From G965116155 sp965116155 (GTDB lineage Bacteria; Bdellovibrionota; Bdellovibrionia; Bdellovibrionales; UBA1609): a DNA stretch of 64,000 nt. The stretch lies in the NCBI GenBank assembly GCA_965116155.1, contig OZ220488.1:558001-622000 (forward strand), read 5' to 3'. This document shows, piece by piece, positions 35,122-44,831 of the stretch. The notes below the pieces were generated by a model. The model saw only the letters and a list, made by a program, of their open reading frames with translations. It did not search any database and was not told where the DNA came from. Position 1 is the first letter of the stretch. The number at the start of each line of letters is the position of its first letter. A program made the translations under genes and the position numbers.

Positions 35122-36156
35122 ATGGAACCAACAATGCCAACAACACAAAGCCCAACAGCAGTAAGGCCATCCGCACAACCTGTGGCAGGCGTGATCATTA
35201 AGCCAGGCCAATCTTTGCAAGAGCTAAACACCTGGGGAGTAGGAGGGGCCGCAGAGTTTTATGCCCAGCCGCGCAGCATTAAGGAGGTGCAAGTGCTTTT
35301 CGCTTGGGCTATGGAACGCAGTTTAGAGGTAAAAGTTTTAGGCGAAGGGAGCAATATTTTAATACACGACTCAGGCGTTAAGGGCTTGGTTATGCATTTA
35401 AATCTTTTAAAAGGAATAAAAGAAACCCCATCCCGCGAGCGCTTTGTTGTAGAGGCCTTGGCAGGTACGCCCAAGTTTGTTTTGGCGCGCGCGTTTTTAA
35501 CCCATGGTCTTAAGCCGGCTGTATTTTTAACCGGTATACCGGGCAGTGTGGGAGGGGGTGTGGTGATGAATGCCGGCTTGGGCTCTAAAGAGCTTAGCCC
35601 TAGAGAATTTTGTGACATCACCGATTGGGTTGAGTGTGTGGTGCCGGATTTTCATAAAAAAAGCTTGCGCCTTGTGCGCTTAGATAAAAGCCTTAAATGG
35701 AGCTACCGCAAGGGCGCAGGGTGGCCAAGGGGCTCTATTGTGGTGCGTGCGGGTTTTAGCTGGCCCTACGCAAAAGACCAAAGCCAAAAAAGCGCAAGCC
35801 GATCCCGCCTTATGCAAAGTATTATGCCCAATATTATGAAAGAATTAAAAGCTTTTAATAAAAAACGCAACGCATCGCAGCCGCTTAATTTACCAAGTGG
35901 GGGCTCTACTTTTAAAAATCCCTTGCCCTTAAGAGCAGGGGCTTTGATAGAAAGCTGTGGGCTTAAGGGTTTTACAAAAGGCGTGGCCAGGGTTTCTGAA
36001 AAACATGCCAACTTTATTGTGGTGCCGCGCCAAAACGCATCCATGCAAAAAGGCACGGCTGCAGATGTGGCGTTTTTAATTCAGCATATACAAAAAACCG
36101 TAAAACAAAAGCACGGCATAGAGCTGGAGCCCGAGTGTGTTTTATGGGGTTTTTAA
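35122..36156 (+). CDS. murB: UDP-N-acetylenolpyruvoylglucosamine reductase
   Basis: 344 residues. MurB uses FAD and NADPH to make UDP-N-acetylmuramate for peptidoglycan. FAD-binding motifs NTWGVGG, GEGSNIL and GIPGSVGGGVVMNAG are clear, and SGGSTFKNP with GALIESCGLKG and KHANFIV matches the C-terminal region with the catalytic Ser and Glu. It has a Pro/Thr-rich N-terminal tail of about 20 residues. It follows priA by 18 bases and its 3' end overlaps that of convergent hisS by 15 bases. Confidence 0.92.
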   Translation: MEPTMPTTQSPTAVRPSAQPVAGVIIKPGQSLQELNTWGVGGAAEFYAQPRSIKEVQVLFAWAMERSLEVKVLGEGSNILIHDSGVKGLVMHLNLLKGIKETPSRERFVVEALAGTPKFVLARAFLTHGLKPAVFLTGIPGSVGGGVVMNAGLGSKELSPREFCDITDWVECVVPDFHKKSLRLVRLDKSLKWSYRKGAGWPRGSIVVRAGFSWPYAKDQSQKSASRSRLMQSIMPNIMKELKAFNKKRNASQPLNLPSGGSTFKNPLPLRAGALIESCGLKGFTKGVARVSEKHANFIVVPRQNASMQKGTAADVAFLIQHIQKTVKQKHGIELEPECVLWGF

Positions 36157-37362
36157 AAGCTGCACCAGTTCGTTCTCGTCCACAAGGCGCTCGATACGCG
36201 TTTGCAGATTTTTTAGGCTGACCTGGTTTTTTGGGCGCTCTTTTTGCCCCACAACAATGGCCCATTTGGCTCCTTTTTTAGAGGCACGGGCAAGGCGTTT
36301 TTGTGTATTGCCTTGGCAGTCCATATCGACCCTTAAGCCTTGTGCGCGCAGCTTGTGCGCTAACTGCATGCAGTGCGCAAAAAGCTCAACGCCATGGGGC
36401 ACAAGGCATATGAGATCTGCAATAAGAGGCTCGCTTGAAGCTTGTATCAGCATTGCCAAACGCTCCACTCCTGCTGCCCACCCCGCACCTTGCGTGGGGC
36501 GGCCTCCCATTTGTTCGACTAGCTTATCGTACCTACCCCCTGCCAGAAGGGCGTTTTGTGCACCAAGATCCGATGTGCAAAACTCAAACACACTGTGGCA
36601 GTAGTAATCGAGCCCGCGCACTAAGAAAGGATCTAACTTATAACTTACGCCCAGTGCGTTTAGGCTTTGCAGCACTTGGTCAAAATGTTTTTGAGATTCC
36701 GCATTGAGACACTGCGCGATTTTGGGTGCTGCGCGTTTTATCTCTTGGTCGTCTTTGTGCTTTGAGTCTAATACGCGTAAAGGGTTCACGTGAATGCGGG
36801 CTTGGCTTTCTGCACTAAGGGAGTTTTTGTATTTTTCTAAATACTCCACCAGCTTTTGTTTATACAGCGCGCGGCACTCAGCACTGCCCAAGGTGTTAAT
36901 TAGCAATGTGCTGGGGATGCTTAGCTTTTGCAGCAACAGTTGCGCCATGGCGATGTTTTCGGCATCGGCCTGGTGGGTGGCTGCGCCTAAAAACTCAGCC
37001 CCAATTTGATAAAACTGTCTGTAGCGCCCCTTTTGTGGGCGCTCGTGCCGAAACATAGGGCCGTAATAAAAAAACTTCAGCGGCAGCTGGTGCTGCATTT
37101 TATTGCTCAAAAACATGCGCACAATGCCAGCCGTGCCTTCAGGACGCAGGCACAGGGCGCCGCTATGAAACTTATAAAGCTGTTTTGTGACGATATCAGT
37201 ACTGGCGCCTGTGTGCTCAAACACCTCCGTGTGCTCAAACAAAGGAGTTTCTACACGCACAAAACCAAAACGCAAGGCAATCTCTTGGGCGCTACGGATG
37301 ATATGGTCCTGCACAAGAGCCTGGCGTGGCATAAGATCATAAGTGCCGCGGGGTGGCTGCAT
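36142..37362 (-). CDS. hisS: Histidyl-tRNA synthetase
   Basis: About 406 residues, class II synthetase: motif 1 near PRGTYDLMP, motif 2 FRHERPQKGRYRQFYQIG, the histidine loop VRGLDYYCHSVFEF, motif 3 LAGGRYDKL and a C-terminal anticodon-binding domain (~325-400). Codon 11 of the longer frame (ATG 37362) is chosen because it gives the conventional MQPPRGTYDL start. It overlaps the convergent murB 3' end by 15 bases. Confidence 0.94.
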   Translation of the reverse strand: MQPPRGTYDLMPRQALVQDHIIRSAQEIALRFGFVRVETPLFEHTEVFEHTGASTDIVTKQLYKFHSGALCLRPEGTAGIVRMFLSNKMQHQLPLKFFYYGPMFRHERPQKGRYRQFYQIGAEFLGAATHQADAENIAMAQLLLQKLSIPSTLLINTLGSAECRALYKQKLVEYLEKYKNSLSAESQARIHVNPLRVLDSKHKDDQEIKRAAPKIAQCLNAESQKHFDQVLQSLNALGVSYKLDPFLVRGLDYYCHSVFEFCTSDLGAQNALLAGGRYDKLVEQMGGRPTQGAGWAAGVERLAMLIQASSEPLIADLICLVPHGVELFAHCMQLAHKLRAQGLRVDMDCQGNTQKRLARASKKGAKWAIVVGQKERPKNQVSLKNLQTRIERLVDENELVQLLKTP

Positions 37363-37413
37363 ACTGAAGCCAGTGTACCACCAAGCGCCCACTTAGTGTA
37401 CAAGCAGTACCAT

Positions 37414-37908
37414 ATGGTTCAAACTCCTTGCGGCCCCTTTTGGGTCATTGGCAAAAAACACATTGCGTGCCTTAAATACGCCCGCGCGCCTTTAGGGACG
37501 TGCGAAGGGGTAAAAGAGCCTCAATCGATCCTTCTTACACAGTTGGTGCAAAAGCAGCTAAACGAATATTTTTTGGGCACAAGAAAACACTTCTCTCTCC
37601 CCGTAGATCCAGAAACGCTCCAAAATTACCGCCTCGCCCGAGCTTTGCAAAGCATACCCTACGCACAAACCCGCAGCTACAAACAGTTTCCCCCCTTGCA
37701 CCCACGCTATGTCGGTAAACTCTGTTCCCAAAACCCCTTGCCCATAATTTTGCCATGCCACCGTGTTGTACCTACTCAGACTTTTTCCACTAGTGGCCCT
37801 GGTCAGCACGCTTGCTTTCCTAAAAAACTGGGCGGCTACATGCTCGGGGCAGATACAAAAGCTTTGCTGCTGCAGCTAGAGCGTAACGCAATGCGCAAAG
37901 CTTTGTAG
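37414..37908 (+). CDS. ogt: Methylated-DNA-protein-cysteine methyltransferase
   Basis: About 164 residues. This suicide enzyme repairs O6-alkylguanine. The acceptor Cys is in ILPCHRVV; the helix-turn-helix region reads IPYAQTRSYKQF (compare IPYGETRSYGE), and the N-terminal domain starts TPCGPFWVIG. The GAGG... loop after PCHRVV is longer and divergent here. The start ATG 37414 lies outside the divergent hisS gene, with about 50 bases between them. Confidence 0.88.
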   Translation: MVQTPCGPFWVIGKKHIACLKYARAPLGTCEGVKEPQSILLTQLVQKQLNEYFLGTRKHFSLPVDPETLQNYRLARALQSIPYAQTRSYKQFPPLHPRYVGKLCSQNPLPIILPCHRVVPTQTFSTSGPGQHACFPKKLGGYMLGADTKALLLQLERNAMRKAL

Positions 37909-37963
37909 TGCCTTTTAAACCGCCTTACACGCTGGCACGTTTTTTGCTCTTTTTATGTGAGTG

Positions 37964-39460
37964 ATGGAAAAAGCTGCCCCAACTCCCATACCGAATCAAA
38001 CTCCTGCGGCTGTGGTTCCGCCTCCCCAGGTGGGTTCGTTTTATTGGGATGGGCAAGAGTTTAAGCCTTTAAGGGTTGAGATTGCTACGGCGCCGGGCTT
38101 GCCTTTTATTAGTATTTCTGGCTTGCCAGATGCGCATATTAAAGAGAGCCACTTGCGCCTTAAGGCGGCTTTTAAGGCTTGCGGGTTTAAGTGGCCGGAC
38201 AATCAAAAAATCACCATCAATCTTAGCCCTACATACGAAAAAAAATCCTCCCCCGGGGTAGACTTAGCCATAGCAGCGGCGCTGCTTTATCAAAGTGGGC
38301 AAATTGTGCCTTTTGAAAACTCTAAGCCGCATTATTTTTATGCCGAACTCGGCTTAAGCGGCGAGTGCTACACGGACCCTAGCAACCTACCCCCTCCCTT
38401 GGCTAACACCTTGCTTGTAACGGGCTCTATAGAGCACAGTCCGCATCAATCGGTGTATGGTATTAAGACCTTGTCAGAACTCCACAGGCCGAGTGCTGTA
38501 AAAACCATAGACCCTTATAAGCAATGCCGGCGCCCCGCGTGGGATCCGTATTTAGAGTTTAGCCCCCAGGCTGCGCACTTGATTGGTGTTGTGGCTTTGG
38601 GGTGTCACAGCTTGCTGGTGGCAGGGCCGCAGGGCACAGGCAAAAGCACAATGGCTAAGGTGCTGCACGGGCTTATGCCGATGCCATCGCGGGAGAAGTT
38701 TGCACAAATTCAAAAAGTATCGCGCTGGTTTAGTAGCAAGCCTGCCACGTGGCGGCCTTTTGTGGCTCCGCACCATCAGTCGCCTATAAAAAGCCTTATC
38801 GGTGGCAGCGTGCAGGCGGCGCCGGGCATGGTTACCTGCGCCCATGCGGGCGTGTTGTTTTTAGACGAATTTTTAGAGTTCAAGCCCGAGGTGCGTGAGG
38901 CCTTGCGTGAACCTATAGAAAACAGCAGCATCCGCATTATGCGCTTGGGAGTAAACAAAAGCTACCCGGCGCAGTTTCAGTTGATAGCGGCCACTAATCT
39001 TTGTCCGTGTGGCAAGTACAAGCCCGGCTATTGGGGGCAGTGCTCGTATGCGCTTAAAAAATGCCAGTCTGTAATCAGCAATCTGAGCGGGCCCTTGTTG
39101 GACCGGTTTCATGTGGTGGGTTTTTCGCATGAGTTTCTTGGCAAAGGGCCTAAGCTGGGGGTGGAGCAGATTTTGGCTAAGGTAGAATCCGCACGCGCGT
39201 GGGTGGCAAAGGCGCGCAGCCAGTCCACCAGCAATGCTTTTGTGAATGTGCAGCACTTGCGCAAACAAGTGGACCCTTATGCTCTTAAGCACTTAATGCC
39301 GGATATGGGCTGCTCGCTCCGCAGGCAAAGTGCACTTTTGCAAGTGGCTCGCAGCTGTGCGGACTTAGAAAAATCGCATCAAATTCAAGCTAAACACATA
39401 GAGCAGGCTGCGTATTATACTATTGAGCCCCAGCGTGAACTCTCGCGCGCTTTGTGTTAA
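37964..39460 (+). CDS. ComM/YifB-family Mg-chelatase-like ATPase
   Basis: About 498 residues. An N-terminal Lon-protease-like S5 fold domain (~20-170; ISGLPDAHIKES, GVDLAIAAALL) is followed by an AAA+ Mg-chelatase domain with Walker A GPQGTGKST and Walker B VLFLDEFLEF, and a C-terminal Mg_chelatase_C helical part (RQSALLQVARSCADLE). ComM promotes branch migration of heteroduplex DNA during natural transformation. The Cys-containing segment CPCGKYKPGYWGQC is typical. metK starts nine bases after its stop. Confidence 0.92.
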   Translation: MEKAAPTPIPNQTPAAVVPPPQVGSFYWDGQEFKPLRVEIATAPGLPFISISGLPDAHIKESHLRLKAAFKACGFKWPDNQKITINLSPTYEKKSSPGVDLAIAAALLYQSGQIVPFENSKPHYFYAELGLSGECYTDPSNLPPPLANTLLVTGSIEHSPHQSVYGIKTLSELHRPSAVKTIDPYKQCRRPAWDPYLEFSPQAAHLIGVVALGCHSLLVAGPQGTGKSTMAKVLHGLMPMPSREKFAQIQKVSRWFSSKPATWRPFVAPHHQSPIKSLIGGSVQAAPGMVTCAHAGVLFLDEFLEFKPEVREALREPIENSSIRIMRLGVNKSYPAQFQLIAATNLCPCGKYKPGYWGQCSYALKKCQSVISNLSGPLLDRFHVVGFSHEFLGKGPKLGVEQILAKVESARAWVAKARSQSTSNAFVNVQHLRKQVDPYALKHLMPDMGCSLRRQSALLQVARSCADLEKSHQIQAKHIEQAAYYTIEPQRELSRALC

Positions 39461-39469
39461 GTTGTTTCG

Positions 39470-40711
39470 GTGCGTAGTTTTTTGTTTACCAGTGAGTCTG
39501 TGTCGGAGGGGCATCCTGACAAGGTGGCCGACCAAATAAGCGATGCCGTTTTAGACGCTTTGCTAGAGCGCGATGCGCGATCGCGTGTGGCTTGCGAGAC
39601 CTTGGTGAGCACGGGGCTAGTGGTTTTAGCGGGCGAGGTGCGGTCTAAGGCAGATGTTAACTATGCGCGGGTGGTGCGTGAGTGCATTAAGGCCATTGGT
39701 TATGACCATGTGGATAAGGGTTTTGATTATAAATCGTGCTCTGTTCTGGTCGCTATGGACAAACAAAGCCCCGACATTGCTATGGGCGTGGATGGCGCAA
39801 AAGATCAAGGTGCAGGGGACCAGGGGCTGATGTTTGGCTACGCGGTGGACGAGACCAAGAGCTTTATGCCTTTGGGCATCTGTTTGGCCCATGGCTTAAT
39901 GCATAAGCTAAGTAAAATGCGCAAAGCGGGTGAGGTGAGCTGGCTGCGTCCCGACAGCAAAGCCCAGGTGACAATGGAGTATGTGAATGGGCGCCCCTCG
40001 CGCGTGCACACAGTGGTGGTGTCGACTCAGCATAGCCCCGATGTGGGGGATAAAGAAATAAAGGAGTGCGTAAGAGAGGCTTTGATTAAAAAAGTTGTCC
40101 CCGCCCAGTGGTTGAAGGGGACACAGTTTTTTATTAACCCAACGGGCCGCTTTGTGGTGGGCGGGCCACAGGGAGATTGTGGCCTTACGGGGCGTAAAAT
40201 TATTGTAGATACCTACGGAGGTTATGGCGCGCATGGTGGGGGGGCGTTTTCGGGCAAGGACCCTTCTAAGGTGGACCGCTCTGCGGCTTACGCGGCCCGT
40301 CATATTGCAAAAAATATCGTAGCTGCTGGTTTGGCGAGGCGTTGCCTGGTGCAGTTGGCTTATGCCATTGGAGTGGCGCGTCCCGTGAGCGTGATGGTAG
40401 AGGATTTTGGCACTGGGCCTTACGGGGGTGAGCTTTTGGGTGAGGTGGTGCAGTCTTTGTGGGACCTAAGCCCCAGGGGCATTATTGAGAGCCTGGATCT
40501 GCTCAAACCGCGTTACCAAAAAACCGCAGTGTACGGGCATTTTGGCAGGTCGGAGGAGAGCTTTAGCTGGGAGCGCTTGGACATGGTGGAGGCTTTGCAA
40601 GACGCCGTAGGAGGGGCGCAGACTCGTGCGCCTACGGGGACTAGTAGCGGCGCGGGTGGCTCTGTCGCAGGGGGAGCCGTAGCTGCGGGCCCTGTGAGCT
40701 GCATAGTATAA
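39470..40711 (+). CDS. metK: S-adenosylmethionine synthetase
   Basis: 413 residues. It makes SAM from methionine and ATP. Signature motifs are SESVSEGHPDKVADQ, GAGDQGLMFGYA, GGPQGDCGLTGRKI and GGGAFSGKDPSKVDRS. The GTG start nine bases after the comM-like stop suggests co-transcription. The last ~33 residues are a Gly/Ala/Thr-rich tail not usual for MetK; the small-residue tail on S18 in this window is similar. No SAM riboswitch is visible upstream. Confidence 0.94.
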   Translation: MRSFLFTSESVSEGHPDKVADQISDAVLDALLERDARSRVACETLVSTGLVVLAGEVRSKADVNYARVVRECIKAIGYDHVDKGFDYKSCSVLVAMDKQSPDIAMGVDGAKDQGAGDQGLMFGYAVDETKSFMPLGICLAHGLMHKLSKMRKAGEVSWLRPDSKAQVTMEYVNGRPSRVHTVVVSTQHSPDVGDKEIKECVREALIKKVVPAQWLKGTQFFINPTGRFVVGGPQGDCGLTGRKIIVDTYGGYGAHGGGAFSGKDPSKVDRSAAYAARHIAKNIVAAGLARRCLVQLAYAIGVARPVSVMVEDFGTGPYGGELLGEVVQSLWDLSPRGIIESLDLLKPRYQKTAVYGHFGRSEESFSWERLDMVEALQDAVGGAQTRAPTGTSSGAGGSVAGGAVAAGPVSCIV

Positions 40712-40823
40712 GTAAGTAATATAAGCTCGGGGGCCTTTGGGAGTTTTGGCGCGGAGCGTTTTGTGTGAGCATGGATTTTGGATATAAAATTGGGTTTCAT
40801 TTAAAACAATGGGGAGTGTCATA

Positions 40824-41315
40824 ATGAGGAAGAAATTTTTTGGCTGTGTTTTGGCTTTGGTGTTTGTGCTGGGTGGCTTTGCAGGTGTGCAGGCGTACTC
40901 GTTATTTAACAAACATGTGCATTTGGAGGTGAGTGAGGACCTGGGGCAGCGGGTGGATACGGTGCGCAGGGTTATAGAGTGGAAGACACCTGAAGAGCTT
41001 TGTGTTGTGTTTAGTTACGAGGAGAAAGAGGCCGAGTTTTATGAGTCCTGTGTAGACCATGTAGACACTTGGCAGCGGGTGGCTTTGGCGCATTATTTGT
41101 TGGTGCGTTGCCGTGATGCGGGTAAAAACCGCTACTATCCTTTGGGCGTAGCGGACGATGCCTTTGTTGCAGCGGGGCAAGGCCATGTAAAGTGCGCCAT
41201 AGAGGAGATTATGGAGTCGGAGTTTGATTTTAAAAAAGGGGATGTGACGGACTTTATTAAAAAGGCTCTGCATAAGCGTCGGGGTGGAGCGGACGCAAAC
41301 TCGGCCCTAAATTAG
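40824..41315 (+). CDS. Small secreted protein, unknown function
   Basis: About 163 residues with a signal peptide (1-25, MRKKFFGCVL... ending VQA) and four cysteines spread through a helical mature part. GGAG lies before the ATG. No family recognised. It lies between metK and a second membrane-anchored unknown on the same strand, 26 bases apart, so the two may be expressed together. Confidence 0.6.
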   Translation: MRKKFFGCVLALVFVLGGFAGVQAYSLFNKHVHLEVSEDLGQRVDTVRRVIEWKTPEELCVVFSYEEKEAEFYESCVDHVDTWQRVALAHYLLVRCRDAGKNRYYPLGVADDAFVAAGQGHVKCAIEEIMESEFDFKKGDVTDFIKKALHKRRGGADANSALN

Positions 41316-41341
41316 TTTTTTCAGGCCTTGAGGCATTTGTA

Positions 41342-41905
41342 GTGGAAGCCAAACGGGTTGCGATTGGTGTTTTAAGATTTGTTGTTGCGCCTATTGTGGT
41401 GGCGGTGTTTTTGTTTAGTGTGTACCGGTGGCGCGAGAGCCAGAGCGTGCCGGTGCAAAGGCGCGCTCCTATAGAGGTGTCACACATGACGAGCAAGTTG
41501 GGTCTAGGCTTGCATGTGGATGTGCGCAGTCTTGCGCCTGCCGGAGCAGTGCCTCAGGTGGGTGGAGTTGTGCATCTAGAGGCGCGCGTGCGTACTGATG
41601 TCAGGTGGCAAGGGTTAAGGTTTGAGTGGGTGCTGCCTGCGGGTGTGCAAGAGGTGGCGGACCTCTGTGCTACGGGCGCTTGCGCTCTTACGGGTGAGGC
41701 GGGTGTAATGGATGCCGGGGCTGAGCGGCGTTTTAAGTTAGGGCTCAAGCTTGTGTCTAAGTCCGATCAGCCGGTGCGTTTTCGGCTTTTAACGCCGCAG
41801 GGGGCGCCTTTTGAGGCTTTGTATTATGTGTTTTCGCAAAGCCGCCGCGAGCAAGAGCGCCGTAATCTCTACGAATCTTCCGAAAAATACAAATTAAAGG
41901 ACTAG
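41342..41905 (+). CDS. Membrane-anchored beta-rich protein, unknown
   Basis: 187 residues: an N-terminal membrane helix (~8-28), then a beta-rich periplasmic domain (~50-170) resembling a single immunoglobulin-like fold (VVHLEARVRTDVRWQGLRFE). The end reads KLKD-stop from TTAAAGGACTAG, a variant of the element terminus, with hairpin Z5 following. Confidence 0.5.
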   Translation: MEAKRVAIGVLRFVVAPIVVAVFLFSVYRWRESQSVPVQRRAPIEVSHMTSKLGLGLHVDVRSLAPAGAVPQVGGVVHLEARVRTDVRWQGLRFEWVLPAGVQEVADLCATGACALTGEAGVMDAGAERRFKLGLKLVSKSDQPVRFRLLTPQGAPFEALYYVFSQSRREQERRNLYESSEKYKLKD

Positions 41906-42183
41906 CTTAATTACAGACTAGCCCAATCCACCTTGAGCTCCAAGTGCAGCCCCTTTGGAGCGTAGCCAGAGGGGCAAACGAAAAGCCTCAAGGTGGATTG
42001 GGCGGTCTATGCAGCTATCTATGGCCCTGCCAATCGAGTGAAAGCGGCGCACCTGAAATGAGGCTTGTGTGTATCGAGGTAAATAATCACGCCTGCGCCC
42101 GGAGAGTCTTGGTTAAGATAAATTGAGCGAACTCGATTGGCCACGCTGTCGCCAAAGACATGGTCGTCAAAGCCTTCTCACAA
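41906..42183. repeat. Palindromes Z5 and W between convergent genes
   Basis: Z5 at 41916-42007 (GACTAGCCCAATCCACCTTG ... CAAGGTGGATTGGGCGGTC), with its stem wholly different from Z1 but the same ends and internal box (AAGTGCAGCCCC/GGGGCAAACGAAAAGCC). The W hairpin follows at about 42013-42160 (arms CCAATCGAGT/ACTCGATTGG). The cluster fills the space between two convergent genes, as a bidirectional terminator would. Confidence 0.85.
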
Positions 42184-43365
42184 CTAGCGCGCTAGCCAGC
42201 TTTGCTCTGCCTTCACAAGGTGCTGCTCTAGATCTAAAGGCGCAGCAGTGGGGTCGTCGACCCATTTTTGCAAAAAATCACTACCACTCAAAATATCAAT
42301 GGGCATTTTTTGGGTTTCGTACTCATAAGGAGGCGAGCGCCACAGGTTGTAGTCTGGATAAATGTGACGCAAAGACTTTAAAAACAAAGCCACCAACCTA
42401 AAGGCTTTAAATTTATGTGGGTCGTGCACGGCGTCTTCTGTATGTATCTGCACGCCATGGCACAAGGTGCTAGCATGCTTTTGAAACACCGGCTCAAAGT
42501 GACACGGGCGCAAAAAACATCCTTCCATCCACTCTGGGTGCAGGTTTTGCATATGGCAGAGGATTTTTTCTGCATCAATATCCGGCGCGCCTATTACCTC
42601 CAAGGGCCTAGTAGTGCCGCGGCCTTCTGACAGATTGGTGCCCTCTATGAGCACAGTGCCGGCAAAAGGGCGGCAGCTATGCAGGTGGGGAATATTAGGG
42701 CTAGGGTTAATCCAAGGCACATGCTGAGGCCATGGTCTGTGAGGGCTCAGTGTATGCGCACCTTGCATGGGCACAACTTTTAAGTCTAGGGGCAGATTTT
42801 TAAGCGCCTTATACCAAAGGGCTAATTCTCCTAAAGTTGCGCCATGCCGCATAGGAGTAGGTGCAAGGCCAACAAAGCTATAAAAGCCCGTATCTAGCAA
42901 GGGGCCTTCTACCATAGGGCCGGCAGGGTTAGGGCGGTCTAGCACCCATAAGGAAATGCTGTGCTCGGAGCAGCTTTCCATCAGATACACCAAAGTGCTT
43001 AAGTAGGTGTAAATGCGGCAGCCGATGTCTTGTAAATCAAATAAAAGCGCGTCTATTCCAGAGAGCATTTTTTTTGTGGGCTTCCTAGTTTCAGAGTATA
43101 GGCTATAGATGGGTACGCCATGTTTTAGGTGTCTGGTGTGGGGGCTTTCTACCATGTTGTCTTGTTTTTCACCCGCAAAGCCATGCTGGGGGCTAAAAAT
43201 ACCCACTAGCTTACAGCTTGAGATGTTGGCAATGACGTCTGCAGAGGGTATAAGTTTGGAATCCACGCTAGCAGGGTGGGCTACGATAGCAACATTTTTA
43301 GAGCTTAATTGACTTTGTAACTGTGGGTCTTTTTTTAAAACATCAATACCAAAAGCGAATGCCAT
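42184..43365 (-). CDS. Exo-beta-N-acetylmuramidase NamZ-like (DUF1343)
   Basis: 393 residues matching the DUF1343/NamZ family, which releases terminal MurNAc from peptidoglycan fragments. Motifs include GIDVL at the start, SPQHGFAGEKQD, FDLQDIGCRIYTY, VLDRPNPAGP, and VLIEGTNLSEGRGTT near residue 235. No signal peptide is visible, so it is cytosolic or the true start is missing. The C-terminus reads LAR-stop from CTAGCGCGCTAG, an element-type end. The ATG overlaps the divergent neighbour's ATG by seven bases. Confidence 0.88.
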   Translation of the reverse strand: MAFAFGIDVLKKDPQLQSQLSSKNVAIVAHPASVDSKLIPSADVIANISSCKLVGIFSPQHGFAGEKQDNMVESPHTRHLKHGVPIYSLYSETRKPTKKMLSGIDALLFDLQDIGCRIYTYLSTLVYLMESCSEHSISLWVLDRPNPAGPMVEGPLLDTGFYSFVGLAPTPMRHGATLGELALWYKALKNLPLDLKVVPMQGAHTLSPHRPWPQHVPWINPSPNIPHLHSCRPFAGTVLIEGTNLSEGRGTTRPLEVIGAPDIDAEKILCHMQNLHPEWMEGCFLRPCHFEPVFQKHASTLCHGVQIHTEDAVHDPHKFKAFRLVALFLKSLRHIYPDYNLWRSPPYEYETQKMPIDILSGSDFLQKWVDDPTAAPLDLEQHLVKAEQSWLAR

Positions 43366-44168
43366 TTTTTTTTAGTTCTCCATCATCTGGACCACCACCT
43401 GTGTCGCAACCTGCGCCGCCATCCGTAAAGGGCACTAAAAGCGCTCCGCCCAAGTCCGAGCAGCCCTTGCTAAACCTTTTGCTTACCATTGTTTTGCCCG
43501 TAATCATTTTAAACAAGTCTAATGCCTTTGGCGAGCAGGGGCCGGTAATTGCTTTGGTTTTGGCTTTGCTTTTGCCATTAGGTTGGGGTTTAAAGGGGTA
43601 TTTTTTTGACCACACGAAAAACTTTTTGGCTATTTTTGGGGTGGTGAATGTTTTATTTACCGGCGGCTTAGCTTTGTGGCAGGCCGAGGGCATGTGGTTT
43701 GCCGTTAAAGAGGGGGCGTTTCCATTTGTGCTGGGCGTGGGGGTGTTGTTGTCTGGCGTTTGGGGTAAAAGGCCTTTTTTACAGAGCCTTATTTTACAAG
43801 CGCATGTGTTGGATATAGAAAAAATGCAATGTCGGCTCAATAAGCAGCATGGCGCTTGCGATACACTGCTAGGCCATGGCCCTATAAGGCGGCTATTTAA
43901 AAAAACCAACGCCTGGTTTGCGTTGTCGTTTTTTATTAGCAGTTTTTTAAACGTGGTCTTGGCGCTACGCATTTTTCAACCTATAGATCCCAACAGCAGC
44001 GCCACGGCCCAGGCCATTTTGAACGAACAGCTTGCCCGCATGACTTGGATGGGTTACGTAGTGATCGCCTTGCCGCTTAGTATTTTTACGGGCTTTGTTA
44101 TGTGGTATCTTATGAAATCCCTTTGCAAACACACAGGGCTAGAATTTCAAGAGTTATTAAAGCGCTAG
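43359..44168 (+). CDS. VC0807-like multi-pass membrane protein
   Basis: About 269 residues with a Pro/Ser-rich cytoplasmic N-terminus (~1-35) and six or so membrane segments (for example LLNLLLTIVLPVIILNK, FLAIFGVVNVLFTGGLAL, FVLGVGVLLSGV). The pattern fits the VC0807 group related to septation protein A; the function is unknown. The start is uncertain because ATG 43359 overlaps the namZ-like start on the other strand. It ends LKR-stop from TTAAAGCGCTAG, an element terminus. Confidence 0.6.
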   Translation: MPFFFSSPSSGPPPVSQPAPPSVKGTKSAPPKSEQPLLNLLLTIVLPVIILNKSNAFGEQGPVIALVLALLLPLGWGLKGYFFDHTKNFLAIFGVVNVLFTGGLALWQAEGMWFAVKEGAFPFVLGVGVLLSGVWGKRPFLQSLILQAHVLDIEKMQCRLNKQHGACDTLLGHGPIRRLFKKTNAWFALSFFISSFLNVVLALRIFQPIDPNSSATAQAILNEQLARMTWMGYVVIALPLSIFTGFVMWYLMKSLCKHTGLEFQELLKR

Positions 44169-44831
44169 CTGCGTAAGCATAAAAGCGCCAACAGCACCTT
44201 TAGGTGCTTACGCAGGCTGCGCTCCATACAAGAGGCATCCCATGGCATTAAGCCAATCTGGTAAATCGAGTTCGCTCAATTTATCTTGCTTAAGCACACC
44301 CGGTCGCAGGCGTGGTTATTTACCTTAATCTACACTAGCCTCATTTCAGGTGCGCCGCTTTAACTCGATTTACAGGGCCATAGATTGCTGTCTAGCGCGT
44401 AAAAACACTTTGAATGAGAACCTCGCTGGCCTCAATCGACATGCATTCTTACAGAATGCCTGCCGAGAGGCTGCGCTTTTGATCAAAGTGTTTTTACTGG
44501 CGCTTTTATGCTTACGCCAGCTGCATAGACCAGCCAAAACACCTCTTGCTTTTTGCTTGCCTACAGCACCTTTAAGTGCTTTCGCAGGCTGCGCTCCATA
44601 CAAGAGGTGTTTTGGCTGGTCTCTAATTTGTGTTTGCTCAATGCACGGGGCTTTGACGGAAGTATGGTCGCCTTGGGTCTATCGAACACCCAAGGCTACA
44701 GGCTCATAGTAGCCTTATAGGCCGCAGAATTTTCTGCGGGACGCTTGGCGCCATCGCGGCCGCCTCCTTACGGAGGCTGCTCTACCGCCGCCGCTTTGTC
44801 CCAGAAAATTCTGCTAGCGCTCTAATTTGTG
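44166..44831. repeat. Dense array of W, X, Z, W and Y palindromes
   Basis: In order: a GCGTAAGCATAAAAG box at 44171; an orphan Z interior at about 44195-44240; W at 44244-44386 (arms TAAATCGAGTT/AACTCGATTTA); X in reverse at 44387-44517; Z6 at 44528-44621 with a perfect 21-bp stem beginning GACCAGCCAAAACACC (Z1 has GACTAGCC, so both arms changed together); W at 44645-44710; Y in reverse at 44711-44825 (CAGAATTTTCTG ... CAGAAAATTCTG). There is no gene here. Confidence 0.85.

Noticed and set aside
39440..39470. A SAM riboswitch before metK
   Set aside because: Only nine bases separate the genes; there is no room for an aptamer.
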